Origin: an uncultured Roseobacter sp.
GTDB lineage: Bacteria; Pseudomonadota; Alphaproteobacteria; Rhodobacterales; Rhodobacteraceae
Assembly: GCF_947495275.1 (NCBI RefSeq)
Contig: NZ_CANLYL010000012.1
Span: 62,001 to 126,000, forward strand
DNA: 64,000 nucleotides
Direction of reading: 5' to 3'
In this document: one piece after another, positions 54,718-63,628 of the stretch
Position numbering within the stretch: position 1 is the first letter of the stretch
How the letters are laid out: every line of letters starts with the position of its first letter
Position numbers and translations under genes: made by a program
Notes under the pieces: model-generated
What the model was told of the DNA's origin: nothing
The model's input: the letters and a program-made list of their open reading frames with translations, nothing else
The model's database searches: none

Positions 54718-56058
54718 CTATTGCCCCATCAGGGCGGGATCAAAAGGATAGGTCGTGAGGTTTTCGAACCCGGTCTCTGTGATCAATACCTGATCTTCGA
54801 GTTTGATGGAGAAATCACCGCCCTCTGCAGAGACCAGAGCTTCGACACAAAGTGTCATGCCGGGTTCCAGCGCGTAGTCGTAGGCGCCTTCGACAGCGTG
54901 ATCGGGGTAGGCGACAAGTGGCCATTCGTCACATAATCCCACCCCATGCATCAGGCAGCCGTATTTCTGTTTCTGAAACTGCTCATCCAGCAGATGTGTT
55001 CCGGCGGAAAGCTCGGGGATCATCACACCCGGCTTGAGCATCTCCATATTGGTCATGATGTGCTCCACCCCGTGCTGCATTGCATAGATCATGTCCGGGC
55101 GGGGCTTCTTGTCGCCAATCCACCAGCTGCGCGAGATATCTGTGCAAATACCATAGCTGCCAACCAGATCAGTATCGAAGCTGATGATCTCGTTTTGCTG
55201 ACATATGCGTGGGCCGCATTCCTGAAACCATGGATTGGTGCGGGGCCCGGATGACAAAAGCCGCGTTTCGATCCATTCGCCGCCCCGGCGCACGTTTTCG
55301 GCGTGCAGGATCGCCCAGATATCGTCTTCGCAGGTCGTCCCGTCACCCACGCGGGAACGGGCAAAGTCTTCCATGCAGCGCACGGCCACTTCGCAGGCAT
55401 GTGATGAGCAGCGCATTGCCTTGATCTCATCAGGGCCTTTGACCGAGCGGGATTTCTCGGTCACTTCCTCGCCGTCCATGACCTCGAAACCCTGAGCTTC
55501 CAAAGCGCGCAACCCGTGCAGCATAACCTTGTCAACCGCGAGGCGTTTCTCCGAAGGCGCATGCGCATCCAGCAATTGCCGGACTTCATTGGCAAAACTG
55601 TTCGCCGCCAGATCAACCTTATCACCGCGATCAAAGTAGAAGAGATCCGCACCCGACCTCTGTTCGCGCACCAAGGGATTAAATTCGCTGAGAAAAGGCG
55701 AATTTTTGTAATCCCACATCACCATATATCCATCCGCGCAGAGCAATACCGCGCGAAACGGGTTATGGGTGTTCCACAGCTGCATGTTGGTGCTGTCAGT
55801 CGCGTAGCGAATGTTCAGCGGATCAAACATCAAAAGACCGGCATAGCCGCGTGCGACGATATGTTGGGTCAGACGTCCATGCCGGTAAGCCCGCATAGCA
55901 TTGAGATCAGGCAATTCCAAACCTGCGGCCGCCCATTCATCAAACGCCAGTCTTGTCGGTCCGATTTCCACGCGGTCCATATCGTTTGGACTGCCATCGC
56001 CCAAAGTTGGCCCCCTGTTCGGGTCAATCTTGCGACTGTCGCGGTAATGCTGGTTCAT
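54718..56058 (-). CDS. dddP: Dimethylsulfoniopropionate lyase DddP
   Basis: A 446-residue M24-metallopeptidase-fold enzyme that cleaves DMSP to dimethyl sulfide and acrylate. All six metal ligands of characterised DddP enzymes fall at the same numbers: Asp295, Asp297, Asp307, His371, Glu406 and Glu421. The Roseobacter signatures NIRYATDSTNMQLWNTHNP and MHGVGLCDEWPLVAYPD are present. The N-terminus MNQHYRDSRKIDPNRG matches known DddP starts. It stands alone; no acrylate-use genes (acuI, acuK, prpE) or DMSP transporter are adjacent. Confidence 0.96.
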   Translation of the reverse strand: MNQHYRDSRKIDPNRGPTLGDGSPNDMDRVEIGPTRLAFDEWAAAGLELPDLNAMRAYRHGRLTQHIVARGYAGLLMFDPLNIRYATDSTNMQLWNTHNPFRAVLLCADGYMVMWDYKNSPFLSEFNPLVREQRSGADLFYFDRGDKVDLAANSFANEVRQLLDAHAPSEKRLAVDKVMLHGLRALEAQGFEVMDGEEVTEKSRSVKGPDEIKAMRCSSHACEVAVRCMEDFARSRVGDGTTCEDDIWAILHAENVRRGGEWIETRLLSSGPRTNPWFQECGPRICQQNEIISFDTDLVGSYGICTDISRSWWIGDKKPRPDMIYAMQHGVEHIMTNMEMLKPGVMIPELSAGTHLLDEQFQKQKYGCLMHGVGLCDEWPLVAYPDHAVEGAYDYALEPGMTLCVEALVSAEGGDFSIKLEDQVLITETGFENLTTYPFDPALMGQ

Positions 56059-56330
56059 GTCGGCCTCGTCGGATCAAGCTTGGGTCAAGATTGCGCGGAA
56101 TCACTGGGCCAGGTTTGCCCGAATGCGACACGGCGAGGGGTCGTTTTTCTGCGGACAAGCCCGGTTCGCGCTGGCAAACGCCCGAAATTCTGCAATGCAA
56201 ACGTCAAGAAACATGGGTGATTTGTCGTTGGGAACCGGAAACAGTCTTTGAGTAGATCGCCCCGAATGGATCAGAACAGAGCCGGGGCGGCATATTGCCA
56301 ACTACACCGCCCTTTTTGTCGCTGCGCGGC

Positions 56331-56774
56331 TTACGCCGCTGACCAATGATCGTGCAAAACCACATGGGGTGTGCCGTCCGAGGTTTTCTGCGCGCTACAG
56401 CCCGATGCATCGACCACACAGGTGATCTGCTGGCGCAACGCGGAGAAGTGCGCCGATTTCACCACATCTACCGGCGCGTCAAATCGCAGGGTTAATCCCC
56501 AGTAGTCACGCCCCCGCGCATTTGCCGCTTTCACCAATCCGGTAAAAGGGTGTCCTAGGTATCGGCCTGAGACCGCCTGCCCCGGGCGATAGGTTGGTTG
56601 CGGTGTGTTTTTTGCCATCGCACAGAGCGTATTCCAGTCGCGCGCACCCCATTGGTGGGCCACCGCCTCGAGCGCTTGTGAATGGGTTATTTGATGGCCG
56701 TTGGTGGCAAGTCCAGCGCGCAATCGTTTCGCCTGCGCCTTGAGCGCGTCACGAGAGGGAAGAGATACATCCAT
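56331..56774 (-). CDS. Glyoxalase-superfamily-related small protein
   Basis: A 147-residue protein whose N-terminal half (DALKAQAKRLRAGL, then HSQALEAVAHQWGARDWNTL) matches a small helical module found beside glyoxalase-like domains. The C-terminal half has YLGHPFTGLVKAAN and a strand-rich stretch. AGGAGAC before the ATG supports the start. The function is unknown. Confidence 0.65.
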   Translation of the reverse strand: MDVSLPSRDALKAQAKRLRAGLATNGHQITHSQALEAVAHQWGARDWNTLCAMAKNTPQPTYRPGQAVSGRYLGHPFTGLVKAANARGRDYWGLTLRFDAPVDVVKSAHFSALRQQITCVVDASGCSAQKTSDGTPHVVLHDHWSAA

Positions 56775-56960
56775 TTTCGTCTCCTGTCGGTCGCGAGAGA
56801 AGGACGGGGTTCGCATTGCCATGCCTGAGACGACCAGGGAAGGATCAGAACAGAATATCGATGCGTGACTTCACCAAGGTGCGAACGGCAGGGGCCACGG
56901 GACCCTATGCCGCGCGTCATAGGCTTCTGTGCGAGCCAAAGCAAGGACAAGCGCAATATT

Positions 56961-57314
56961 TCAGCGATCCATATCCGCCAGATAAATGCGCACGGCTTCC
57001 TGAACATGACGAAACCGATCGCCCCCCAGATGTTTGCCACCGAACCAGCGGGTTACGATGATCAGATGCTTGTGCAGCGCTTCTCGTTCGAGCATGCGCA
57101 GGATGACCAATCCGGCTCCGGATTCGCCGTCATCGTTTTTGAGTGGTCCGTTCTCGGTCAGCAATGCCCAGGTATTATGCGTGGCTTTGGCAAACTTCTT
57201 TCTGCGCAAAAGCGCTTTGATCAGCGCTTTTGCTTCCGCCTCATCAGCGCAGGGCGCGCCTGATACCGCGTATTTTGAGCCTCGGTCGCTGATGATATTT
57301 TCAAGAACGCGCAT
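56961..57314 (-). CDS. YigZ/IMPACT-family protein
   Basis: A 117-residue protein of the YigZ/IMPACT N-terminal family. It has KKFAKATHNTWALL, a central NDDGESGAGLVIL and VTRWFGGKHLGGDRFRHV, all family marks. The domain is shorter than E. coli YigZ, which has a C-terminal extension. The start MRVLENIISDRGSKY is preferred over a longer frame with no similarity. It follows glnA downstream on the same strand but beyond a terminator. Confidence 0.85.
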   Translation of the reverse strand: MRVLENIISDRGSKYAVSGAPCADEAEAKALIKALLRRKKFAKATHNTWALLTENGPLKNDDGESGAGLVILRMLEREALHKHLIIVTRWFGGKHLGGDRFRHVQEAVRIYLADMDR

Positions 57315-57373
57315 GGAGATTGGGTAGCTTAGCCCGCCGCATCCCGCAAGCGGCGCATCGGGATCATCGACGC

Positions 57374-57405
57374 CAAAAAAAGGCGCCCCGCAGGAGGGCA
57401 CCTTT
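57374..57405 (-). terminator. Rho-independent terminator after glnA
   Basis: On the minus strand AAAGGTGCCC pairs with GGGCGCCTTT (one G-U pair) around a short loop, followed by a T run. It lies 42 bases downstream of the glnA stop and upstream of the YigZ gene. Confidence 0.85.
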
Positions 57406-57446
57406 CTGAAAACAACGTTTGAGCCGGAGGGTATCTCCGCGAGGTC

Positions 57447-58850
57447 CTAGCAGCTGTAGTACATTGCGAACTCAACCGGGTGCGGCGTATGTTCGTAGCG
57501 CTCGATCTCTTCCATTTTCAGCTCGATGTAGCCATCGATCTGGTCCTTGGTGAACACATCACCTTTGAGCAGGAAGTCATGATCCGCCGTCAAAGCTTCC
57601 ATCGCTTCACGCAGGGAGCCACAGACAGTCGGGATACCTTCCAGTTCTTCCGCCGGCAGGTCATAGAGGTTCTTGTCCATCGCCTCACCCGGATCAATCT
57701 TGTTCTGGATGCCGTCCAAACCAGCCATCAACAGGGCCGCAAAGGCCAGGTAGGGGTTGGCGGATGGATCGGGGAAGCGCGCCTCGACGCGTTTGGCCTT
57801 GGGGCTTTCGGTCCATGGGATGCGTACACAGCCTGAACGGTTACGGGCCGAATAGGCGCGCAGAACAGGGGCTTCAAAGCCCGGGATCAGGCGCTTGTAG
57901 CTGTTGGTGCCGGGGTTGGTGAAAGCGTTCAGCGTCTTGGCGTGCTTGAGGATGCCGCCGATGAAATAAAGCGCTTCCTGGCTGAGATCGGCATATTTGT
58001 CGCCCGCGAAAACCGGTTTGCCGTCTTTCCAGATCGACATGTTCACATGCATGCCGGTGCCGTTGTCGCCCGCGATGGGCTTGGGCATGAAAGTAGCCGA
58101 TTTGCCATAGGCGTGGGCCACGTTGTGGATCACATATTTATATTTTTGCAGTTCGTCGGCCTGCTTGGTCAGGCTGTCGAAGATCAGGCCGAGCTCGTGC
58201 TGGCAGGAGGCTACCTCGTGGTGGTGCTTGTCCACCTTCATGCCCAGACGTTTCATGGTCGACAGCATCTCGGAGCGCAGATCCTGGCTTTCGTCAATCG
58301 GGTTCACCGGGAAATAGCCGCCCTTAACGCCGGGACGATGCCCCATGTTGCCCATTTCATAATCCGTGTCGGTGTTCCACGAGCCGTCCGAAGCATCCAC
58401 CTCATAGGAGACCTTGTTGATGGTGTTGGAATACTTGACGTTGTCAAAGAGGAAGAATTCCGCCTCCGGCCCCATGTAGGCGACGTCACCAATGCCGGTG
58501 GACTTCAGATATTCCTCAGCCTTCTGGGCCGTCCCGCGCGGATCACGCTCATAGGCTTCCCCGGTGTCCGGCTCCACAACGGAGCAATGCACACAAAGGG
58601 TTTTTTCTGCGTAGAAGGGGTCGATATAGGCACTGTTTACATCAACCATCAGCTTCATGTCAGAGGCTTCGATGGATTTCCAACCCTCGATGGAGGAGCC
58701 ATCAAACATGAAGCCCTCTTCAAGGAAATCCTCATCGACCTGATCGGCCATCAGCGTCACATGCTGTAATTTACCGCGTGGGTCGGTGAAGCGGACGTCA
58801 ACGTAATCGACGTCTTCGTCCTTGATCATGTTCAGGAGTTCAGTGCTCAT
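57447..58850 (-). CDS. glnA: Glutamine synthetase, type I
   Basis: A 467-residue GSI-type enzyme that makes glutamine from glutamate, ammonia and ATP. It has [29 protein letters not shown], the [18 protein letters not shown] loop and the [10 protein letters not shown] active-site block. Tyr in [10 protein letters not shown] corresponds to the adenylylation site, so GlnE-type control is expected. It forms an operon with glnB, which precedes it by 45 bases. Confidence 0.98.
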   Translation of the reverse strand: MSTELLNMIKDEDVDYVDVRFTDPRGKLQHVTLMADQVDEDFLEEGFMFDGSSIEGWKSIEASDMKLMVDVNSAYIDPFYAEKTLCVHCSVVEPDTGEAYERDPRGTAQKAEEYLKSTGIGDVAYMGPEAEFFLFDNVKYSNTINKVSYEVDASDGSWNTDTDYEMGNMGHRPGVKGGYFPVNPIDESQDLRSEMLSTMKRLGMKVDKHHHEVASCQHELGLIFDSLTKQADELQKYKYVIHNVAHAYGKSATFMPKPIAGDNGTGMHVNMSIWKDGKPVFAGDKYADLSQEALYFIGGILKHAKTLNAFTNPGTNSYKRLIPGFEAPVLRAYSARNRSGCVRIPWTESPKAKRVEARFPDPSANPYLAFAALLMAGLDGIQNKIDPGEAMDKNLYDLPAEELEGIPTVCGSLREAMEALTADHDFLLKGDVFTKDQIDGYIELKMEEIERYEHTPHPVEFAMYYSC

Positions 58851-58895
58851 TCTCTTATATCCCTTTGCAATGGAATGATGGTGTGTCGGCGCGGA

Positions 58896-59270
<375 letters not shown>

Positions 59271-59401
59271 TCATTTCGCTCCAGAGTGGTCCATGCATTG
59301 TCGTTATCTGAAAGCGGCCCAGGAGGGTTTTGACCGCACGCCGCCCATTTCCAGAGCATGTCGCACAAAAAATAAGCAGAATTGAATCGCGAAGGATAGC
59401 A

Positions 59402-60994
59402 ATGACTGAATTATTGACCGCAAACCAGATGCGAGCCCTCGAAAACGCCGCCATCGAGTCGGGCAAGGTGTCGGGATTGGAACTCATGGAACATGCCGGG
59501 CGGGGCGTGGTCGACGCGATTTTCGAAGAATGGCCGGAGCTTGCGAAATGCTCTCACCGCGCGCTCGTGTTGTGTGGTCCGGGCAACAATGGCGGCGATG
59601 GATTCGTGGTGGCGCGATTGTTGCACCTCTGGGGCTGGGATGTGGAGGTGTTCCTCTACGGTGATCCTGAGACCCTGCCGCCGGATGCGAAGGCGAATTA
59701 CAAGCGGTGGCGGGAGATCGGCGCTGTGAATTCTGCCTCGGCCAATCTGGACCTGCGACAAGATTTGCTGGTGGATGCGCTGTTCGGCACAGGATTATCA
59801 AGACCAATCGAAGATTCCGAACTTTGCGAAGTTCTGAGGCTGTTCGATGGCGCCACTGATGCGCGGGCAAAATCTGATGTGGGAAGGTCGGATGCGCATG
59901 TGCCGCCCAGAACTGTCGCAATCGACGTTCCGAGCGGAATTTGTGCAGATAGTGGTCGCGTTCTGGGTGGGGTGCCTGAACACGGGCTTCGCTGCGGGCG
60001 GGCCATGCTGACCGTGACGTTTCACCGTCATAAGTTGGGTCATGTTCTACAGGATGGAGAGTATTATTCGGGTCGCTTGGTGGTAAAAGATATCGGTTTG
60101 CCACCGCAGGAACAAAACCCGCCGGGTATTGTCCTCTCGGCGCATCAGGAGCCTCAATGGCTGAAGAAGGTGTCAGCAGACCACAAATACACCCACGGCC
60201 ACGCCCTGGTCCTGTCTGGCGGACCAGGAAAAACCGGTGCCGCGCGGCTGGCAGCGCGGGCGGCGTTACGGATCGGAGCGGGCCTGGTGACGCTGGGGGT
60301 GCCGGGTGCCGCGCAGATGGAGGTTGCGAGCCAGATCACCGCGCTGATGCTCAAGCGGACCGACGATGATGCAGCACTTTCACAGGCGCTGGAAGACGAG
60401 CGTATCAACGCGCTGTGTCTTGGGCCCGGGTTCGGGACGGGCACTCGCGAACGGGCGCTCATCCTCGCGGCTTTGCGAGCCAAACGGCCTACGGTGCTGG
60501 ATGCTGATGCCTTGTCCATTCTGTTTTTCGATGAGGGCGATGCGCTTTTCGGCAAGCTCCACGACACATGCGTGCTGACCCCGCATGGGGGCGAGTTTGC
60601 ACGGATGTTCCCGGATATTGCCGAGAAGTTGAACGCGTGCGCGATCAACGGTCCGGCCTTTTCGAAGGTGGACGCGACGCGAGAGGCGGCGAAACGGGCA
60701 GGGTGTGTGGTGCTCTACAAGGGGCCGGATACCGTGATCGCCGCTCCGGACGGGCGATGTGCCATCAACTGGGCCCGATACGAGCGCGCCGCGCCTTGGC
60801 TTGCGACCGCCGGGTCAGGCGATGTGTTGGCGGGGTTCATTACCGGGCTTCTGGCACGCGGGTTCGACCCTATGCGGGCAGCTGAGGTGGCGGCGTGGTT
60901 GCACGTGGAATGCGCGCGTTCGTTCGGTTCGGGAATGATTGCCGAGGATATTTCCGACGAACTGCCGAAAGTATTCCGGAGCCTGACGATCTAG
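59402..60994 (+). CDS. nnr: Bifunctional NAD(P)H-hydrate repair enzyme Nnr
   Basis: A 530-residue fusion of an NAD(P)H-hydrate epimerase (YjeF N-terminal domain, about 1-215, with LCGPGNNGGDGFVVARLL) and an ADP-dependent dehydratase (about 240-530, with LVLSGGPGKTGAARLAARAA, HGGEFARMFPD and ATAGSGDVLAGFI). It repairs damaged NAD(P)H. AAGGA precedes the ATG. The end overlaps the convergent Hint-domain gene by 4 bases. Confidence 0.96.
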   Translation: MTELLTANQMRALENAAIESGKVSGLELMEHAGRGVVDAIFEEWPELAKCSHRALVLCGPGNNGGDGFVVARLLHLWGWDVEVFLYGDPETLPPDAKANYKRWREIGAVNSASANLDLRQDLLVDALFGTGLSRPIEDSELCEVLRLFDGATDARAKSDVGRSDAHVPPRTVAIDVPSGICADSGRVLGGVPEHGLRCGRAMLTVTFHRHKLGHVLQDGEYYSGRLVVKDIGLPPQEQNPPGIVLSAHQEPQWLKKVSADHKYTHGHALVLSGGPGKTGAARLAARAALRIGAGLVTLGVPGAAQMEVASQITALMLKRTDDDAALSQALEDERINALCLGPGFGTGTRERALILAALRAKRPTVLDADALSILFFDEGDALFGKLHDTCVLTPHGGEFARMFPDIAEKLNACAINGPAFSKVDATREAAKRAGCVVLYKGPDTVIAAPDGRCAINWARYERAAPWLATAGSGDVLAGFITGLLARGFDPMRAAEVAAWLHVECARSFGSGMIAEDISDELPKVFRSLTI

Positions 60995-61509
60995 GCCGCG
61001 TGTTGCCCCCGGTTCGAAACGGCATCATCGGCAGATGCCACTTCCAATCCGTTTGCATAAAGCACTCTCGGCGCCCCGCAATATATGCGATGCAGTGTCA
61101 GCAGCTGTTCGCCATGGTCCTGAATAAACTCATCATCTACCAAGGCGAGGGCTGCAATCATCGCTTGAGGTTGCCCCAAAAGAGAATTTGCGCGCCAATC
61201 CCGGATCAGGACCATCTGATCTGCAGGCAAGAGCACATCGTGATCAGGCTGCAGCGCCCCGAGTGAGCCCGCGGATATCTGGATCGCTTGTGTAACAAGA
61301 TCGACTGTTTCCAACTGCGAGACTGAGACTGCGCCGCCGTTGCGGGTCATCACGTCATCACCCGCCTTCAGGTCTTGGACGGCCATTTCGGTATCCGGCG
61401 TGCGGATTTTGGTGCCGGTAATCAATCCCGCGAACGGGGATATTGCTTGCAAGCGCTGCCCTGCAGGACGGTAGCTTCCGTCCACGCGCCCGGCCATTTT
61501 CGGCTCCAT
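60991..61509 (-). CDS. Hint-domain protein
   Basis: A 172-residue protein whose core is a Hint_2 domain. FAGLITGTKIRTPD resembles the Hint cleavage-site strand and DLKAGDDVMTRNGG is the domain signature, followed by QPDHDVLLPADQMVLIRD. In other Rhodobacteraceae the domain often sits at the end of large secreted proteins; here it is free-standing with no signal peptide. The Cys at the usual cleavage position is absent (Gly), so self-splicing is unlikely. The function is unknown. Confidence 0.7.
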   Translation of the reverse strand: MEPKMAGRVDGSYRPAGQRLQAISPFAGLITGTKIRTPDTEMAVQDLKAGDDVMTRNGGAVSVSQLETVDLVTQAIQISAGSLGALQPDHDVLLPADQMVLIRDWRANSLLGQPQAMIAALALVDDEFIQDHGEQLLTLHRIYCGAPRVLYANGLEVASADDAVSNRGQHAA

Positions 61510-61649
61510 GGGCGTTATCCTTTCAAACCTGCCTCTAGGTCAACGTCACCCTAGGTCAAATCTTCCGTAAAGTCTTTGACTTTTTACTCTCGCCAGTCGC
61601 GACAGGGTTTGCTAGGAAGCGCGCGTTCCGGTGTCGTACGCCGGGCCGT

Positions 61650-61734
61650 GCGGGTGTGGCGGAATTGGTAGACGCACCAGATTTAGGTTCTGGCGCCGCA
61701 AGGCGTGGGGGTTCAAGTCCCTTCACCCGCACCA
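61650..61734 (+). tRNA. tRNA-Leu (anticodon TAG)
   Basis: An 85-base class II tRNA: acceptor GCGGGTG/CACCCGC, D-arm, anticodon stem CCAGA/TCTGG with loop TTTAGGT (anticodon TAG), a variable arm GGCGCCGCAAGGCGT, T-arm GGTTCAAGTCC, and an encoded CCA. A serine-recombinase remnant starts within 10 bases of its 3' end. Confidence 0.97.
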
Positions 61735-61741
61735 AAACAGT

Positions 61742-62087
61742 TTCTCTGGATCGAAATTACCCCTGAAACCTTGAATGATTTGGTGATTTCGGGTGTTCTA
61801 GGTCTCTGATTTCGGAAGTAGGTGGCGCGGTCCGCAAACACCGGATTAAGCACCAGCTGGCGCATTGCGATGTGGCCATTCTCTCATATTATCCAAGGGC
61901 TTGCGAGAAACGTCCGGGTCGGTTCCAGTTTTTCTTCGAAACAGCCAACCGGAACCGTCTGATTTTCGAGCTGATCACGCGAACGAGCCTGTTCGTCCAG
62001 CATAAAAGTCAGTTTCTCTTCGTAGGCAAGGAGGACGGCGTCGTTCGTGGTGGAGGCTAAACGGACAACAATTTCATATTTTGATGC
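61742..62087 (-). pseudogene. Decayed serine recombinase C-terminal fragment
   Basis: One minus-strand frame reads LAYEEKLTFMLDEQARSRDQ, then VGCFEEKLEPTRTFLASPW, then a TGA stop at 61884-61886, and continues in the same frame with ENGHIAMRQLVLNPVFADRA and RNQRPRTPEITKSFKV. This is the C-terminal part of a large serine recombinase; the stop falls where these proteins usually have Trp (ANPWKLWE-like). The N-terminal catalytic domain is missing and an upstream in-frame stop precedes the fragment. The frame runs into the tRNA-Leu 3' end. It is a trace of an old element. Confidence 0.75.
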
Positions 62088-62190
62088 TGGTCAAAGGCTC
62101 GGACCTTGCCGCATGTTTAGCCGACAGGCGTTGGGAAGGTGTTTTTTCCGCCCAAAGAAGTGACCGCAAGACATTGGAAGGCATGATGGC

Positions 62191-62898
62191 TCACAACGCA
62201 GTGCTCTCCGCCAGGTCATCGAGCGACAGCGTTGCCTTTTGCCCGCGCAGTTTGACCGCTCCGCGTTCCATGACCACAAAGGCATCCCCCAGGCTGTGGG
62301 CAAAAGACAGGTACTGTTCGACGAGAACGATGGCGATATTACCGCGTTCTTTCAGAATGCGAATGGTCTCGCCGATCTGCTGAATGACATTGGGCTGGAT
62401 GCCTTCTGTTGGCTCATCCAGCAACAGCACCTTTGGGTTCGACACCAGAGCGCGGGCAATTGCGAGTTGCTGCTGCTGACCTCCCGATAAATCGCCACCA
62501 CGCCGGTTGAGGAATTTCTTCAAAATGGGGAACAGTTCAAAGATTTCGTCCTTCACCTTCCGTTCCATACTCGGCAGGCAGGCAAATCCAGTCTCTAAAT
62601 TCTCTTGCACCGTCAGAAAGGGAAAAATCTCGCGCCCTTGTGGGACATAGGCGACACCCTTTCGCGCCAGATCAAAAGCCTTTAACCTGCCGATGCTCTG
62701 CCCATCCAGGACGTAATCACCGCCCGAGCGTGGATGTGTGCCTGCCAATGCCTTCAAAAGGGAAGTCTTGCCGACCCCGTTGGTGCCCATCACACAGGTG
62801 ACTTCGCCAAGAGCGGCCTCGAAATCTACACCGTTCAGGATCTGACTGCCACCATAGTGCAACGTCAGCTCCCGGATTCTGAGGAAACTATCGGCCAA
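62191..62898 (-). CDS. urtE: Urea ABC transporter ATP-binding protein UrtE
   Basis: A 235-residue ATPase with Walker A GTNGVGKTS, signature LSGGQQQQLAIARAL and Walker B VLLLDEPTEGIQPN. The run YVPQGREIFPFLTVQENLETG is characteristic of UrtE rather than LivF. The start is TTG, overlapping the urtD end by 11 bases, with GAGGTG upstream. With UrtD, UrtC and UrtB it imports urea. It is the last gene of the urt operon here. Confidence 0.87.
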   Translation of the reverse strand: MADSFLRIRELTLHYGGSQILNGVDFEAALGEVTCVMGTNGVGKTSLLKALAGTHPRSGGDYVLDGQSIGRLKAFDLARKGVAYVPQGREIFPFLTVQENLETGFACLPSMERKVKDEIFELFPILKKFLNRRGGDLSGGQQQQLAIARALVSNPKVLLLDEPTEGIQPNVIQQIGETIRILKERGNIAIVLVEQYLSFAHSLGDAFVVMERGAVKLRGQKATLSLDDLAESTAL

Positions 62899-63628
62899 GG
62901 TACACCTCGATCACTTGCTGGTTCTGGGTCACATGATCAATGTAGCCTTCGGCCAGAACCGACCCCTCGTGCAGCACCGTTACCCTGCAGTCTAACCGTC
63001 TCACGAAATCCATGTCATGTTCTACAACCACCACAGCACGCGACTTCGCTGCGTCGCGCAAAATCTGAGTGGTTTTCTTGCGCTCGGCCAGGGTCATCCC
63101 TGCCGCAGGTTCGTCCACCAGCAACAGTTTTGGTTCTTGCGCCAATAGCATTCCGATCTCCAGCCACTGCTTCTGCCCATGCGACAGCTCTCCGGATTTC
63201 ATCGAAAGAACAGGGCCCAGGCCAATAACGTCTGCCAGTTCGTCGACCCGGGCAAAATCCGATGCTTCAGGTTTGAACAGCAGAACGGAAAGGGGCGATC
63301 GCGCCTTCTTCAGTGCCATAATCAAGTTGTCCTGAACGCTTTGATCCTCGAATACTGTGGGCCGTTGAAACTTGCGCCCGACCCCCGCCGTGGCGATCTT
63401 GCTCTCGGACTTGCCCAACAGAGATACCGGGGGCTCGCCCCAAAGAACGCTGCCCTCGTCGGGCCGGGTCTTGCCAGTTACCACGTCCATAAAGGTAGTC
63501 TTGCCCGCGCCGTTTGGCCCGATGACTGCCCGCAACTCGGCTTTGCCGATGCTGAATGAGAGATTGTTCAGCGCCTTGAACCCGTCAAAGCTGACTGAGA
63601 CCCCCGAGACTTCCAGAAGTTGGCTCAT
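62888..63628 (-). CDS. urtD: Urea ABC transporter ATP-binding protein UrtD
   Basis: A 246-residue ATPase with Walker [10 protein letters not shown], signature LSHGQKQWLEIGMLL (the family form) and Walker B LLLVDEPAAGMT. DVVTGKTRPDEGSV is typical of UrtD. Its ATGA overlaps the urtC stop. A start 174 bases upstream would extend into urtC and is rejected. Confidence 0.88.
   Translation of the reverse strand: MSQLLEVSGVSVSFDGFKALNNLSFSIGKAELRAVIGPNGAGKTTFMDVVTGKTRPDEGSVLWGEPPVSLLGKSESKIATAGVGRKFQRPTVFEDQSVQDNLIMALKKARSPLSVLLFKPEASDFARVDELADVIGLGPVLSMKSGELSHGQKQWLEIGMLLAQEPKLLLVDEPAAGMTLAERKKTTQILRDAAKSRAVVVVEHDMDFVRRLDCRVTVLHEGSVLAEGYIDHVTQNQQVIEVYLGR

Noticed and set aside
54718-56058. General M24 aminopeptidase or creatinase
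   Set aside because: All six DddP metal ligands and DddP-specific blocks are present at the same numbering.
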